Shown here piece after piece: positions 45,435 through 56,518 of a DNA stretch of 64,000 bases. The position numbers and the translations under genes were made by a program. How positions within the stretch are numbered: the first letter of the stretch is position 1; each line of letters begins with the position of its first letter. Source of the stretch: Bufo bufo (taxonomy: Eukaryota; Chordata; Amphibia; Anura; Bufonidae). The stretch is taken from the NCBI RefSeq assembly GCF_905171765.1, contig NC_053390.1:586794471-586858470 (forward strand). The letters run 5' to 3'. Below the pieces are notes generated by a model. It worked only from the letters and a program-made list of their open reading frames with translations, did not search any database and was not told the origin of the DNA.

Positions 45435-45485
45435 TCCCCTGATGAGCTTTACACTCATCTTTATAGCGAAACATGCGTGTAGGGA
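45435..45485 (+). ncRNA. predicted type I hammerhead ribozyme (Penelope-like element)
   Basis: The core boxes and all three stems are present in the order of a type I hammerhead. Stem I is TCCC (45435-45438) with GGGA (45482-45485). The box CTGATGA is at 45439-45445. Stem II starts with GC/GC and continues through GCTTTA..TATAGC (46-51 with 62-67, one mismatch). The GAAA box is at 45468-45471. Stem III is ACA/TGT with a TGCG loop, and the cleavage position falls after the A at 45481 (GUA). Hammerheads are known in the terminal regions of Penelope-like elements, where they self-cleave the RNA. No core deviation is seen. Activity is untested. Confidence 0.7.
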
Positions 45486-45955
45486 CTAGGCAGGAGAGGG
45501 CTTTATAGGGCGCACTAATTCCAGGGTTAGGTTCCTGACTGTGCCCGATCACGGGGATTCGTGATCAGGTCACTTAGGCCAGTGTAGGTCCCTAGGGCAT
45601 CACTAGGGCCAGTTAGCCTAGCATCCCTAACTCTGTGTTTGACAACTGCCTCCAGCAACGGTGTACGTGCCTCATCCAACACCAGTGAGGCATTTGTTGT
45701 ACCAAGGAGCATCTCATCAGAGCGGTAGGACCACCTGGTTACTTTTTTGGTGCCGCCGAGCACCTCTTGTTATCTAAGTGTGTTCTGGTCACTGAGTGCC
45801 ACAACTATTTGTGGGGTGACCTTCCGCATTGCTTCCTTTTTTTGTATTTTCTATATTGTTATCTATTTATCTTGGGGCCAATTTTCTATGATTAGATTAT
45901 TAAAAGTTAAGTTTTAAATTGATCACTTACTTCAATTTTCTAACCTGTGACCATA

Positions 45956-46317
45956 CCGCATCTCGTGAGCTTGACGTGGGTGACATCAAGCGGGTACGAG
46001 GTGTGGTATTTGTCACAGATGTGAACACAGTCTTACTGATGACGTTCTCCCCACTGTCATGGGGCCACTCCTTGAATTTTGGGCAACTGCACAGTTAAGT
46101 CCATGCCAAGAAATTAGACCTTTCACTACAACTGACCTGTAAGTCGGAGTTACCACTTCTGTTATTCGGTCAGTAATTTCTATCACTTATTGTGAGGCAA
46201 AATCAGGAGGCAAGTCTACTCCCAGATTAGGTATCAAGTATAGATCTGCACCTGTTCTGTGGGTTTGATCCGCACCTGTTTTGGGATGACAATTACTGAC
46301 CAAATAAGTGAAGTGCG
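45956..46317. other. continuation of the unclassified host repeat
   Basis: Noncoding sequence rejoining the 40.5-41.15 kb unit on the other side of the Penelope-like insertion. Near 46180-46310 it passes into another repeat with GTTCTGTGGGTTTGATCCGC and CACTTATTGTGAGGC motifs. No gene seen. Confidence 0.4.
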
Positions 46318-46324
46318 CACTAGA

Positions 46325-46573
46325 AAACATAGAAAACATAGAATGTGCCGGCAGATAAGAACCATTTGGCCCATCTAGTCTGCCCAATATACTGAATACT
46401 ATGAATAGCTGCTGGCCCTATCTTATATGAAGGATGGCCTTATGCCTATCATATGCCTGCTTAAACTCCTTCACTGTATTTGCAGCTACCACTTCTGCAG
46501 GAAGGCTATTCCATGCATCCACTACTCTCTCAGTAAAGTAATACTTCCTGATATTACTTTTAAACCTTTGCCA
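46325..46573 (-). pseudogene. CR1-type LINE 3' end fragment
   Basis: On the minus strand this reads QRFKSNIRKYYFTERVVDAW then NSLPAEVVAANTVKEFKQAY to a stop near 46418. A short 3' untranslated tail ends with CATTCTATG at 46336-46344. It is closely similar to 8455-8688 on the plus strand, so both are 5'-truncated copies of one CR1-like family. About 55 codons remain of a protein normally near 1000 residues. Confidence 0.8.
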
Positions 46574-46974
46574 CACTAAGCCTAATAGTGACGCACAGTC
46601 ATCCCACATCTAACAGAAGGGATTCAAACACATGGATTAAAAGAACCTTTTTTTCTTCCACTACTTTATTGGCGCTGCCTCCATGTCCTTATTTTGTTCC
46701 ACTAGTCATTGTTAGTCCCAATTTGGACACCTCCAGCAGAGCGCAACATTTTATTTATTTTTTGCTTTACTGAAGGATGTATACTTTTTTTTGTTTAGCT
46801 AGAGGTTAACTAGGAATGTTGGTGGCCTGCACGATGATGTGCCCTGTGTGTTATTCAGACGTACAGTAACTGTTTTGCTACCAGAAAGGACTAACTATGT
46901 ATGTTGCTGCATTGCACAGTGATGTACATCAGGATACATTCTCCCTAAAGTTTAAATGCAGGCTGGGATAGACC

Positions 46975-47083
46975 TGATTTAACATGTTTCGTGACAAATT
47001 AATTTGGATTGAAGTGAATTTCTTTGACAAATTCGGCAAAGCGACTGAATCGAATTTTCGAAAAAACTTCACTTATCTCTAAT
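46975..47083. repeat. isolated right terminus of a hAT 1-like element
   Basis: The stretch with GACAAATTAATTTGGATTGA, GAATCGAATTTTCGAAAA and the terminal CACTTATCTCTA matches the right end of hAT 1 at 12843-12935. No matching left end or transposase is seen nearby; sequence back to about 46680 may be its decayed interior. Confidence 0.6.
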
Positions 47084-49134
47084 TATCAAATTTTATCAGG
47101 TTGTATGCAGGGACATAACTAAAGGGTAACAAGTCCCAGTGCAAAGGTTCAGCCTGGGCCCCTATGCACAATGTTTCCTGATGCTCGACTGCTGAAACTT
47201 GTCCATACCATTTTAGCAACATTGTTGCATCAATGCAGCAGCAGTAGTAGACAGGTTAATTGTGAGCGCCTTAAAAGATCAGGGGCACAAGCCTTGTCAT
47301 GTCCCTTATATCATGGTTTACTGTGTGTACTGACATTGCTGTTATTGCAGTGCAACCATTTTTAGATTATGCAATGCACTATACACATCTTCTTTGAACC
47401 CTGGCAAAAAAAAATATTTTCAACTACTGTTTGTGTATAACAGGAGTTAGCCTTGAATTCTTCATACATGCCTTGCAGTGGAGTTGAACGCTGTCTGATA
47501 GATATCAGGTGAAGTTGATCAATACAGACAACTATAGCAAAATTGTTTAATGAGCCTCACACTTTAGACTAAAGCTGGCCACACACATTAGGTAGAAGTT
47601 GGTTGATGTTTGTACAGCAGTTGAACAAACATCTAAACAAATCCTATGACATTTAAATTCTATTGGCTTTTGGAATATTGTCTGGGGCTACACTGTATAT
47701 ATATTTGTGACTGTTTTAAGTAATATTGTCATGCTACATTCTTTTTTATATATGATTTGTGTTTATTAAATAGATTTCCAGGGACTTTGTTTGAATGACT
47801 ATGTTTACTTGTGCTTGGGCTAGCTGTGTGTGATACTCCGTCTTCTGAATAATTATGTATACAGACTCAGGGCTCCGGCATTCAGTAAACATAGCCCCAT
47901 GTCTGCATCTGAAACATGCTTTACATTATCATTTATTTAAAACATTCAATTCTTCATGATTGTGAAGCAATTGTGCTGTGAAGGTAATTTACTGGCGCTT
48001 TTGCAAACTTGGCACTCACTTGGCTTGCATTCAAAGTGCTTTCTTTATATAAATTGAGCGATAACTGCACCAAACTGAAGAGCTGATGTCATGTGCATTA
48101 GGCAGATCACTATGGAAAGATTCTTTCTAATTCTGTGTTCATTACATGCTGGAATGTCCCCCGCCTTCATCTATATGTCAGATGAGAGTTACGCATTGTT
48201 TCACAATCACTTGTCAGATTAAGGAAAATTATGACAAAGACTTGAACAACATCTTTAGCTGAAAAGTTCTTTCGAAACTAAGCAAAGTTTAGCCAGAAAA
48301 TATGAAAAGAGCAGTGTCATGTGTACTTTATCAACTAGAGCTATAAAACTGGAGGCATAGAGACGTAAGAATAATTGCACAACTGAGAGTTAAATAGGCC
48401 TAAATTGCTACGGGGCACATACCATTCTCACACTCTAACTGGACTATTCTTTCTCCACTTTCTCCACTGTAGTCTGTGCTCAGTACTTTTTTTTAATCTC
48501 TTTCATAAGTCCTCAGATAATAAAGTTATGTGATTAAACATAAATTTAAGTCCTTCTGGCGCAGATGAGTAGAAGGTTTTTCACACTTTGTTTTCTTTAT
48601 TTAAATGTGCAAATGTACCAAAAAAAATAAACAGCATACAGAATGTTACAGAGAATAAAAATTTTTGCTTCAAAGTTTGAAACAAAATTCATTGCAATTG
48701 TATCTTAAAGTACTTTTCAATTTTGGGCTATCACTTTTTTTTGCCTCAAAAATAAGGTGATCACAAGGTTTTCTGCTTTTAGAAACTCTAAAGATCAGCT
48801 GTAACTCAGCAGCAACTCGAAATTCCTGCAAAGCCAAAACATGCACAATAAAGCATTATAGTCCAAGTGTTTTTTTCCATAATTAACAGAGGTGCAATTA
48901 AAAGTCCCTCACCTTCTAAGATCACAGTGCCCACTAGTATTGACAATTTACAATGGTATACTGATGCAATCCGATGCTTTGAATGTAACTACTATATTAA
49001 AGCAGCTGTATAATACGTTCAATTTAACTAGTATTTGAACTCAGAACTAAAGTGTATAATGGGTTAAATTTTTCTGGTATTTTACCTCAGTCATATAGTG
49101 AAACCAACTGCTATATATCATTTTCTTTTCAGTT
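47084..49134. other. gene-free, comparatively repeat-poor stretch
   Basis: No domain-bearing frame and no terminal repeats are recognised. The first 200 bp (47090-47290, with GACATAACTAAAGGGTAACA) resembles dispersed repeat sequence. From about 47450 to 49130 I see only A+T-rich, seemingly single-copy DNA. It could be intergenic or intronic; no splice-bounded exon can be supported. Confidence 0.5.
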
Positions 49135-49263
49135 CACACATTCTTGTTACTTTGTGTTGGTCTGTCACATACAATCCCAATAAAATACATTTAAGTTTGT
49201 GGGTGTACAAATGAAAAAAATGGAGAAAAGTTCAAGGGGTATGAATACTTTTTCAATGCACTG
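49135..49263. repeat. Tc1-type element end fragment
   Basis: TTGTTACTTTGTGTTGGTCT, CCCAATAAAATACATTTAAG and the terminal GGTATGAATACTTTTTCAAT..GCACTG ending at 49263, followed by TA, is a Tc1-type 3' terminal region. There is no transposase or opposite end nearby, so it is a solitary relic. Confidence 0.7.
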
Positions 49264-49787
49264 TATGGGCTGTCACAAAATATGTCCTATTTTTTGGGTA
49301 TTTTCATGGCCAGACGCACCCCATTAAAATCAAATGGACCATTTTTTACAGGTGTTTAGACAGGAGTGCACCCATCTAATGGCTGTTAAAAATGGGTACA
49401 CTGAACAAAATGTCCTTCAGGGTTAAAATAAAATGCTCACCTCAACTACTTACTGCATGTATGGGGACACTTGTTTTTCACTTGAAACAGCAGGACCTCT
49501 GCTTCCAGTGTGATGATGTCACATGATCATCCTGGGAGCCCAGGTCCTGCTGCCTCCAGTGAGGAGCTAGTGTTAATTTCTACTATGGGGCCATTATTAT
49601 TGGGCACAATATGGAGGGCTCTACTTCTAATGGGGGCACTCTGTGTCTTGACAGCACACATCTGCCGTTCTCCAAGTAGGGAACCTGTTGTTATAAATTG
49701 AATCCCACCTCTGACTTTGTAGGCCTTTAACACCAAATCAGCATTAGTAATATTAAAATGACAGCAACATACAGTATATGACTATGG
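49264..49787. other. no gene seen
   Basis: Noncoding sequence, with nothing beyond short chance frames. It ends at the Harbinger-like MITE. Confidence 0.5.
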
Positions 49788-49790
49788 TTA

Positions 49791-50237
49791 GAGAGGACCT
49801 TTCACCTCTCCTGACCTGCCTATTTCAATAGCTTCATGCATTCCCCATGTAAAATAAAAATTCTGGAGCATCTATTCTTATGGCTCTATGTTGTGCCATT
49901 CCTTTATTATTTACACTAGAAGTTATGAATGAATTTCTATTAGCCTTCACTAAGGTTACAGAGGGAGGTAACTAGTTGGAGATGTGTACCTGCACAGACT
50001 GAAAATGGCAGCACTGATTGGATAGAGTCAGTCTGTGCAGGTACCCACCCACAACTGGTTATCTCCCCTCTGTACCCTTACTTAAGGCAAATAGCAATTA
50101 ATTATTAACTTCTAGTAGGAATAATAAAGGAATGGCACAACATAGAGCCATAAGAATAGATGCTCCAGAATTATTATTACATGGGGAATACATGAACCTA
50201 TTAAAACAGGAATGTCTGGAGTGGTGAAAGGTCCTCT
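49791..50237. mobile_element. Harbinger-like MITE
   Basis: The ends are GAGAGGACCTTTCACC at 49791 and GGTGAAAGGTCCTCT ending at 50237, flanked by TTA at 49788-49790 and 50238-50240. Longer internal inversion (AATTCTGGAGCATCTATTCT..CATAGAGCC) runs along most of both halves. Its right-hand TTA has become part of the TTAA target of the next element. Confidence 0.8.
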
Positions 50238-50599
50238 TTAACCACCTCAGCCCCTATGGCTTAAACACCCTGAAAGACCAGGCCACTTTTTACACTTCTG
50301 ACCTACCCTACTTTCACAGTTTATTGCTCGGTCATGCAACTTACCACCCAAATGAATTTTACCTCCTTTTCTTCTCACTAATAGAGCTTTCATTTGGTGG
50401 TATTTCATTGCTGCTGACATTTTTACTTTTTTTGTTATTAATCTAAATTTAACGATTTTTTTGCAAAAAAATGACATTTTTCACTTTCAGTTGTAAAATT
50501 TTGCAAAAAAAAAACGACATCCATATATAAATTTAGCTCAAAATTTATTGTTCTACATGTCTTTGATAAAAAAAAAATGTTTGGGTAAAAAAAAAATGG

Positions 50600-51865
50600 T
50601 TTGGGTAAAAGTTATAGCGTTTACAAACTATGGTACAAAAATGTGAATTTCCGCTTTTTGAAGCAGCTCTGACTTTCTGAGCACCTGTCATGTTTCCTGA
50701 GGTTCTACAATGGCCAGACAGTACAAACACCCCACAAATGACCCCATTTCGGAAAGTAGACACCCTAAGGTATTCACTGATGGGCATAGTGAGTTCATAG
50801 AACTTTTTATTTTTTGTCACAAGTTAGCGGAAAATGATTTTTTTTTATTTTATTTTTCTTACAAAGTCTCATATTCCACTAACTTGTGACAAAAAATAAA
50901 AACTTCCATGAACTCACTATGCCCATCAGCGAATACCTTGGTGTGTCTTCTTTCCAAAATGGGGTCACTTGTGGGGTAGTTATACTGCCCTGGCATTCTA
51001 GGGGCCCAAATGTGTGGTAAGGAGTTTGAAATCAAATTCTGTAAAAAATGGCCTGTGAAATCCGAAAGGTGCTCTTTGGAATATGGGCCCCTTTGCCCAC
51101 CTAGGCTGCAAAAAAGTGTCACACATGTGGTATCGCCGTATTCAGGAGAAGTTGGGGAATGTGTTTTGGGGTGTCATTTTACATATACCCATGCTGGGTG
51201 AGAGAAATATCTTGGCAAAAGACAACTTTTCCCATTTTTTTATACAAAGTTGGCATTTGACCAAGATATTTATCTCACCCAGCATGGGTTTATCTAAAAT
51301 GACACCCCAAAACACATTGCCCAACTTCTCCTGAGTACGGCGATACCAGATGTGTGACACTTTTTTGCAGCCTAGATGCGCAAAGGGGCCCACATTCCTT
51401 TTATGACGGCAGTTTTAGACATTTGGATCCCAGACTTCTTCTTACGCTTTACGGCCCCTAGAATGCCAGGGCAGTATAAATACCCCACATGTGACCCCAT
51501 TTTGGAAAGAAGACACCCCAAGGTATTCAATGAGGGGCATGGCGAGTTCATAGAAATTTCTACAAATTTCACAAAAATTTCAATCTTTCATGGACTCAAT
51601 ATGCCCCTCACGGAATACCTGGGGGTGTCTTCTTTCCGAAATGGGGTCACATCTGGGGTATTTATACTGCCCTGGCATTCTATGGGCCCTAAAGCGTGAG
51701 AAGAAGTCTGGAATATAAATGTCAAAAATTTTTTACGCATTTGGATTCCTTGAGGGGTACGGTGAGTTCATGTGAGATTTTAATTTTTGACACAAGTTAG
51801 TGGAATATGAGACTTTGTAAGAAAAAAAAATATAATTTCCGCTAACTTGGTCCAAAAAAATGTCT
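50600..51865. repeat. alternating-orientation unit array (element 2)
   Basis: About three units of about 385 bp in alternating direction, sharing GGGGTCACTTGTGGGGTAGT, ATATGGGCCCCTTTGCCCAC and CATGCTGGGTGAGAG with 14231-16680. The last unit is truncated near 51560, where ATAGAAATTTCTACAAATTT replaces the usual centre. Confidence 0.8.
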
Positions 51866-54800
51866 GAATGGAGCCTTACAGGGGGGTGATCAATGACAGG
51901 GGGGTGATCAATGACAGGGGGGTGATCAGTGACAGGGGGGTGATCAATGACAGGGGGGTAATCAATGACAGGGGGGTGATCAGGGAGTCTATATGGGGTG
52001 ATCACCACAGTCATTAATCACGCCCCTGTAAGGCTCCATTCAGACGTCCGTATGCGTTTTGCGGATCCGATCCATCTATCAGTGGATCCGTAAAAATCAT
52101 GCGGACGTCTGAATGGAGCTTTACAGGGGGGTGATCAATGACAGGGGGGTAATCAATGACAGGGGGGTGATCAGGGAGTCTATATGGGGTGATCACCACA
52201 GTCATTGATCACGCCCCTGTAAGGCTCCATTCAGACGTCCGTATGCGTTTTGCGGATCTGATCCATCTATCAGTGGATCCGTAAAAATCATGCGGACGTC
52301 TGAATGGAGCTTTACAGGGGGGTGATCAATGACAGGGGGGTAATCAATGACAGGGGGGTGATCAGGGAGTCTATATGGGGTGATCACCACAGTCATTGAT
52401 CACGCCTCTGTAAGGCTCCATTCAGACGTCCGTATGCGTTTTGCGGATCCGATCCATCTATCAGTGGATCCGTAAAAATCATGCGGACATCTGAATGGAG
52501 CTTTACAGGGGGTGATCAATGACAGGGGGGTAATCAATGACAGGGGGGTGATCAGGGAGTCTATATGGGGTGATCACCACAGTCATTGATCACGCCCCTG
52601 TAAGGCTCCATTCAGACGTCCGTATGCGTTTTGCGGATCTGATCCATCTATCAGTGGATCCGTAAAAATCATGCGGACGTCTGAATGGAGCTTTACAGGG
52701 GGGTGATCAATGACAGGGGGGTAATCAATGACAGGGGGGTGATCAGGGAGTCTATATGGGGTGATCACCACAGTCATTGATCACGCCCCTGTAAAGCTCC
52801 ATTCAGACGTCCGTATGCGTTTTGCGGATCCGATCCATCTATCAGTGGATCCGTAAAAATCATGCGGACGTCTGAATGGAGCTTTACAGGGGGGTGATCA
52901 ATGACAGGGGGGTAATCAATGACAGGGGGGTGATCAGGGAGTCTATATGGGGTGATCACCACAGTCATTGATCACGCCCCTGTAAGGCTCCATTCAGACG
53001 TCCGTATGCGTTTTGCAGATCTGATCCATCTATCAGTGGATCCGTAAAAATCATGCGGACGTCTGAATGGAGCTTTACAGGGGGGTAATCAATGACAGGG
53101 GGGTGATCAGGGAGTCTATATGGGTGATCACCACAGTCATTGATCACGCCCTGTAAGGCTCCATTCAGACGTCCGTATGCGTTTGGCGGATCCGATCCAT
53201 CTATCAGTGGATCCGTAAAAATCATGCGGACGTCTGAATGGAGCTTTACAGGGGGGTGATCAATGACAGGGGGGTAATCAATGACAGGGGGGTGATCAGG
53301 GAGTCTATATGGGTGATCACCACAGTCATTGATCACGCCCCTGTAAGGCTCCATTCAGACGTCCGTATGCGTTTGGCGGATCCGATCCATCTATCAGTGG
53401 ATCCGTAAAAATCATGCGGACGTCTGAATGGAGCTTTACAGGGGGGGGATCAATGACAGGGGGGTAATCAATGACAGGGGGGTGATCAGGGAGTCTATAT
53501 GGGGTGATCACCACAGTCATTGATCACGCCCCTGTAAGGCTCCATTCAGACGTCCGTATGCGTTTTGCGGATCCGATCCATCTATCAGTGGATCCGTAAA
53601 AATCATGCGGACGTCTGAATGGAGCTTTACAGGGGGGTGATCAATGACAGGGGGGTAATCAATGACAGGGGGGTGATCAGGGAGTCTATATGGGGTGATC
53701 ACCACAGTCATTGATCACGTCCCTGTAAGGCTCCATTCAGACGTCCGTATGCGTTTTGCGGATCCGATCCATCTATCAGTGGATCCGTAAAAATCATGCG
53801 GACGTCTGAATGGAGCTTTACAGGGGGTGATCAATGACAGGGGGGTAATCAATGACAGGGGGGTGATCAGGGAGTCTATATGGGGTGATCACCACAGTCA
53901 TTGATCACGCCCCTGTAAGGCTCCATTCAGACGTCCGTATGCGTTTTGCGGATCTGATCCATCTATCAGTGGATCCGTAAAAATCATGCGGACGTCTGAA
54001 TGGAGCTTTACAGGGGGGTGATCAATGACAGGGGGGTAATCAATGACAGGGGGGTGATCAGGGAGTCTATATGGGGTGATCACCACAGTCATTGATCACG
54101 CCCCTGTAAAGCTCCATTCAGACGTCCGTATGCGTTTTGCGGATCCGATCCATCTATCAGTGGATCCGTAAAAATCATGCGGACGTCTGAATGGAGCTTT
54201 ACAGGGGGGGTGATCAATGACAGGGGGGTAATCAATGACAGGGGGGTGATCAGGGAGTCTATATGGGGTGATCACCACAGTCATTGATCACGCCCCTGTA
54301 AGGCTCCATTCAGGCGTCCGTATGCGTTTTGCAGATCTGATCCATCTATCAGTGGATCCGTAAAAATCATGCGGACGTCTGAATGGAGCTTTACAGGGGG
54401 GTAATCAATGACAGGGGGGTGATCAGGGAGTCTATATGGGTGATCACCACAGTCATTGATCACGCCCCTGTAAGGCTCCATTCAGACGTCCGTATGCGTT
54501 TGGCGGATCCGATCCATCTATCAGTGGATCCGTAAAAATCATGCGGACGTCTGAATGGAGCTTTACAGGGGGGGTGATCAATGACAGGGGGGTAATCAAT
54601 GACAGGGGGGTGATCAGGGAGTCTATATGGGGTGATCACCACAGTCATTGATCACGCCCCTGTAAGGCTCCATTCAGACATCCGTATGCGTTTTGCGGAT
54701 CCAATCCATCTATCAGTGGATCCGTAAAAATCATGCGGACGTCTGAATGGAGCTTTACAGGGGGGTGATCAATGACAGGGGGGTAATGAATGACAGGGGG

Positions 54801-56268
54801 GTGATCAGGGAGTCTATATGGGTGATCACCACAGTCATTGATCACGCCCCTGTAAGGCTCCATTCAGACGTCCGTATGCGTTTGGCGGATCCGATCCATC
54901 TATCAGTGGATCCGTAAAAATCATGCGGACGTCTGAATGGAGCTTTACAGGGGGGGGATCAATGACAGGGGGGTAATCAATGACAGGGGGGTGATCAGGG
55001 AGTCTATATGGGGTGATCACCACAGTCATTGATCACGCCCCTGTAAGGCTCCATTCAGACGTCCGTATGCGTTTTGCGGATCCGATCCATCTATCAGTGG
55101 ATCCGTAAAAATCATGCGGACGTCTGAATGGAGCTTTACAGGGGGGTGATCAATGACAGGGGGGTAATCAATGACAGGGGGGTGATCAGGGAGTCTATAT
55201 GGGGTGATCACCACAGTCATTGATCACGTCCCTGTAAGGCTCCATTCAGACGTCCGTATGCGTTTTGCGGATCCGATCCATCTATCAGTGGATCCGTAAA
55301 AATCATGCGGACGTCTGAATGGAGCTTTACAGGGGGTGATCAATGACAGGGGGGTAATCAATGACAGGGGGGTGATCAGGGAGTCTATATGGGGTGATCA
55401 CCACAGTCATTGATCACGCCCCTGTAAGGCTCCATTCAGACGTCCGTATGCGTTTTGCGGATCTGATCCATCTATCAGTGGATCCGTAAAAATCATGCGG
55501 ACGTCTGAATGGAGCTTTACAGGGGGGTGATCAATGACAGGGGGGTAATCAATGACAGGGGGGTGATCAGGGAGTCTATATGGGGTGATCACCACAGTCA
55601 TTGATCACGCCCCTGTAAGGCTCCATTCAGGCGTCCGTATGCGTTTTGCAGATCTGATCCATCTATCAGTGGATCCGTAAAAATCATGCGGACGTCTGAA
55701 TGGAGCTTTACAGGGGGGTAATCAATGACAGGGGGGTGATCAGGGAGTCTATATGGGTGATCACCACAGTCATTGATCACGCCCCTGTAAGGCTCCATTC
55801 AGACGTCCGTATGCGTTTGGCGGATCCGATCCATCTATCAGTGGATCCGTAAAAATCATGCGGACGTCTGAATGGAGCTTTACAGGGGGGGTGATCAATG
55901 ACAGGGGGGTAATCAATGACAGGGGGGTGATCAGGGAGTCTATATGGGGTGATCACCACAGTCATTGATCACGCCCCTGTAAGGCTCCATTCAGACATCC
56001 GTATGCGTTTTGCGGATCCAATCCATCTATCAGTGGATCCGTAAAAATCATGCGGACGTCTGAATGGAGCTTTACAGGGGGGTGATCAATGACAGGGGGG
56101 TAATGAATGACAGGGGGGTGATCAGGGAGTCTATATGGGTGATCACCACAGTCATTGATCACGCCCCTGTAAGGCTCCATTCAGACGTCCGTATGCGTTT
56201 GGCGGATCCGATCCATCTATCAGTGGATCCGTAAAAATCATGCGGACGTCTGAATGGAGCTTTACAGG
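51866..56268. repeat. 191-bp satellite array with higher-order block
   Basis: Roughly 23 monomers of 189-191 bp. Diagnostic variants (CATTCAGGCGTCCG; CATTCAGACATCCG with GGATCCAATCC and TAATGAATGACAGG; GATCACGTCCC) occur at matching positions in 53326-54834 and 54835-56180. The offset is 1509 bp for the first half of the block and 1317 bp afterwards, so the second block lacks one monomer (the one at 54096-54284). This is a higher-order repeat produced by unequal exchange. Confidence 0.9.
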
Positions 56269-56455
56269 CCTGTGTGCGCGCGTTCACAGGAAATCTCGCG
56301 TCTCGCGAGAGGACGCGCCGGCGCGTCCAGTCGGAATCAATCAACCACCTCCAGGACGCGTCGCTGCGTTCGGCGGTTCGGAGGTGGTTAAACAGATAGG
56401 GGCCACTGGTAACAAACAGCCTCACTGCACTGTTAGATTTTTTTATGCTTTCTAA

Positions 56456-56458
<3 letters not shown>

Positions 56459-56516
<58 letters not shown>
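56459..56516. repeat. (AT)29 microsatellite
   Basis: Uninterrupted AT dinucleotides for 58 bp. Confidence 0.95.

Positions 56517-56518
<2 letters not shown>

Larger units (their letters stand above)
41172..45940 (+). mobile_element. Penelope-like element (GIY-YIG type)
   Basis: It is flanked by an exact 15-bp repeat TAACCTGTGACCATA at 41157-41171 and 45941-45955. It encodes a Penelope-group reverse transcriptase with a C-terminal GIY-YIG endonuclease. The 3' region holds a Harbinger-like MITE (44774-45236), a predicted hammerhead ribozyme (45435-45485) and an A+T-rich tail (ATTAAAAGTTAAGTTTTAAA near 45898). Near the 5' end ATTCGAGTGGACAGACTAAC (41207) is the inverse of sequence at 45311-45336, consistent with the inverted or tandem end copies this group often has. 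Confidence 0.85.
50242..56387. mobile_element. TTAA-flanked element 2 (satellite-bearing, 6.1 kb)
   Basis: Ends CCACCTCAGCCCC at 50242 and GTTCGGAGGTGG ending at 56387 are flanked by TTAA at 50238-50241 and 56388-56391. The leader (50242-50850) is nearly identical to that of element 1 at 13624. The alternating-palindrome part is shorter (centres near 50850, 51237 and 51560), the satellite much longer (51866-56268), and the hairpin cluster is missing. No transposase is encoded. The pair shows that the family mobilises, or at least contains, the satellite. Confidence 0.75.

Noticed and set aside
47171..47365. Possible host exon
   Set aside because: A single short frame with no domain, no convincing splice sites, and dispersed-repeat-like flanks.
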